Source: an uncultured Erythrobacteraceae bacterium (GTDB lineage Bacteria; Pseudomonadota; Alphaproteobacteria; Sphingomonadales; Sphingomonadaceae). From it: a DNA stretch of 24,068 nucleotides. Numbering within the stretch: the first letter of the stretch is position 1; every line of letters starts with the position of its first letter. This document shows positions 23,646 to 24,068 of the stretch, one piece after another. A program made the translations under genes and the position numbers. The stretch covers positions 1 through 24,068 of the forward strand of contig CATMNW010000005.1 in assembly GCA_950071875.1 (NCBI GenBank). The letters run 5' to 3'. Under the pieces are notes generated by a model. It saw only the letters and a list, made by a program, of their open reading frames with translations, had not been told where the DNA came from and did not search any database.

Positions 23646-24068
23646 TTGGCCGCAAGTCATTCAAAAAAGGACGGTGAGCGCGGTTTTGCGCTGAAGCGCT
23701 GGCTTGGCGTTCGCGGTCATGATTTCGTGACCTTGGGCATAGCCCTTGCCGCGATCATCCTTTTCGTGGGTACGGCCGGGGTCGTGCTGCCCAATATTGT
23801 CAAGGCCTGGAGCGGTCAGGCCGCCCCGCCTGACGTAGTCCTGACCAATGCTCTTCTCCTCAATATCGCGCTGATCCTGCTGGGATGGCATCGCTACAAG
23901 GCGCTGTCTGCCGAACTGGTCACACGGAAGAAATCCGAAGAGGAAGCCCTGAGGCTGGCCGATATCGACCATTTGACAGGATGCTACAATCGACGCAGCT
24001 TCACGGCCACTCTCGGCACGAAGCTGGTGGAAGTCGACCGCCGCGAAACCGCTCTGGCAGCAATTGCA
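23646..24068 (+). CDS. membrane-bound GGDEF-domain protein (diguanylate cyclase-like), 3' cut by window
   Basis: The first ~141 codons of a gene that runs past the window edge. Two hydrophobic segments (DFVTLGIALAAIILFVGTAGVVL and VLTNALLLNIALILLGW, about residues 29-51 and 75-92) are followed by a short helical linker (ELVTRKKSEEEALRLAD) and then DIDHLTGCYNRRSF, the DxLTGxxNRR start of a GGDEF domain. It would make cyclic-di-GMP at the inner membrane if the unseen GGDEF motif is intact; an EAL domain may follow. No ATG occurs in frame upstream or within this part; TTG 23646 has GGGGG at 23636-23640 with a five-base spacer, so I use it. The start is the least certain part. Confidence 0.8.
   Translation, partial: MAASHSKKDGERGFALKRWLGVRGHDFVTLGIALAAIILFVGTAGVVLPNIVKAWSGQAAPPDVVLTNALLLNIALILLGWHRYKALSAELVTRKKSEEEALRLADIDHLTGCYNRRSFTATLGTKLVEVDRRETALAAIA

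Noticed and set aside
1..24068. CRISPR array, insertion sequence, prophage or integron.
   Set aside because: No regularly spaced repeats, transposase or integrase motifs, or terminal inverted repeats were seen, and the tRNA is not flanked by an integrase gene or an evident att duplication.

Overview
The window looks like chromosomal DNA from an alphaproteobacterium, most likely a sphingomonad of the Erythrobacteraceae type. This is inferred from high GC, the order acpP-fabF-mltG, an OxyR overlapping the end of rnd, a CtrA-type site, an EcfG-like promoter before a CsbD gene, and an alphaproteobacterial elongator tRNA-Met. No insertion sequence, phage gene or CRISPR array was seen.

Bases 1-7737 hold part of a surface polysaccharide locus. 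On the + strand lie the end of a Wzx-type flippase, two related family 2 glycosyltransferases and a family 4 glycosyltransferase, in a tightly packed operon closed by a good intrinsic terminator. Facing it on the - strand is a second overlapping operon: a Wza-like outer-membrane lipoprotein, a Wzz/Wzc-like chain-length protein without a kinase domain, and an O-antigen ligase/polymerase-type membrane protein.

Bases 7738-9946 are the most interesting part. A heme NO/O2-binding (H-NOX) protein is followed after 3 bases by a LuxO/NtrC-type sigma-54 response regulator. Their divergent spacer with the export operon holds a near-perfect -24/-12 promoter in front of the H-NOX gene. It also holds two tandem boxes matching the LuxO operator (TTGCA-N3-TGCAA), centred about 22 bp apart and about 100-120 bp upstream of the predicted start. 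No histidine kinase is present. The inferred model is that NO or redox state reaches a LuxO-like regulator, which controls its own operon and possibly polysaccharide export.

Bases 9984-16123 hold housekeeping genes on the - strand: tRNA-Met, a membrane-anchored cyclic-nucleotide-domain protein, a 2H phosphoesterase, mltG, fabF, acpP and aspS. A double hairpin separates acpP from fabF. Bases 16456-18551 carry rnd and oxyR overlapping by four bases. Bases 18613-22664 carry pgsA (-), an LplT-like transporter (+), a small membrane-anchored hypothetical protein (-) and an acetolactate-synthase-like ThDP enzyme (+); a perfect CtrA consensus lies between the last two. The end holds a CsbD-like stress protein, an EVE-domain protein and the start of a membrane-bound GGDEF protein cut by the window edge.
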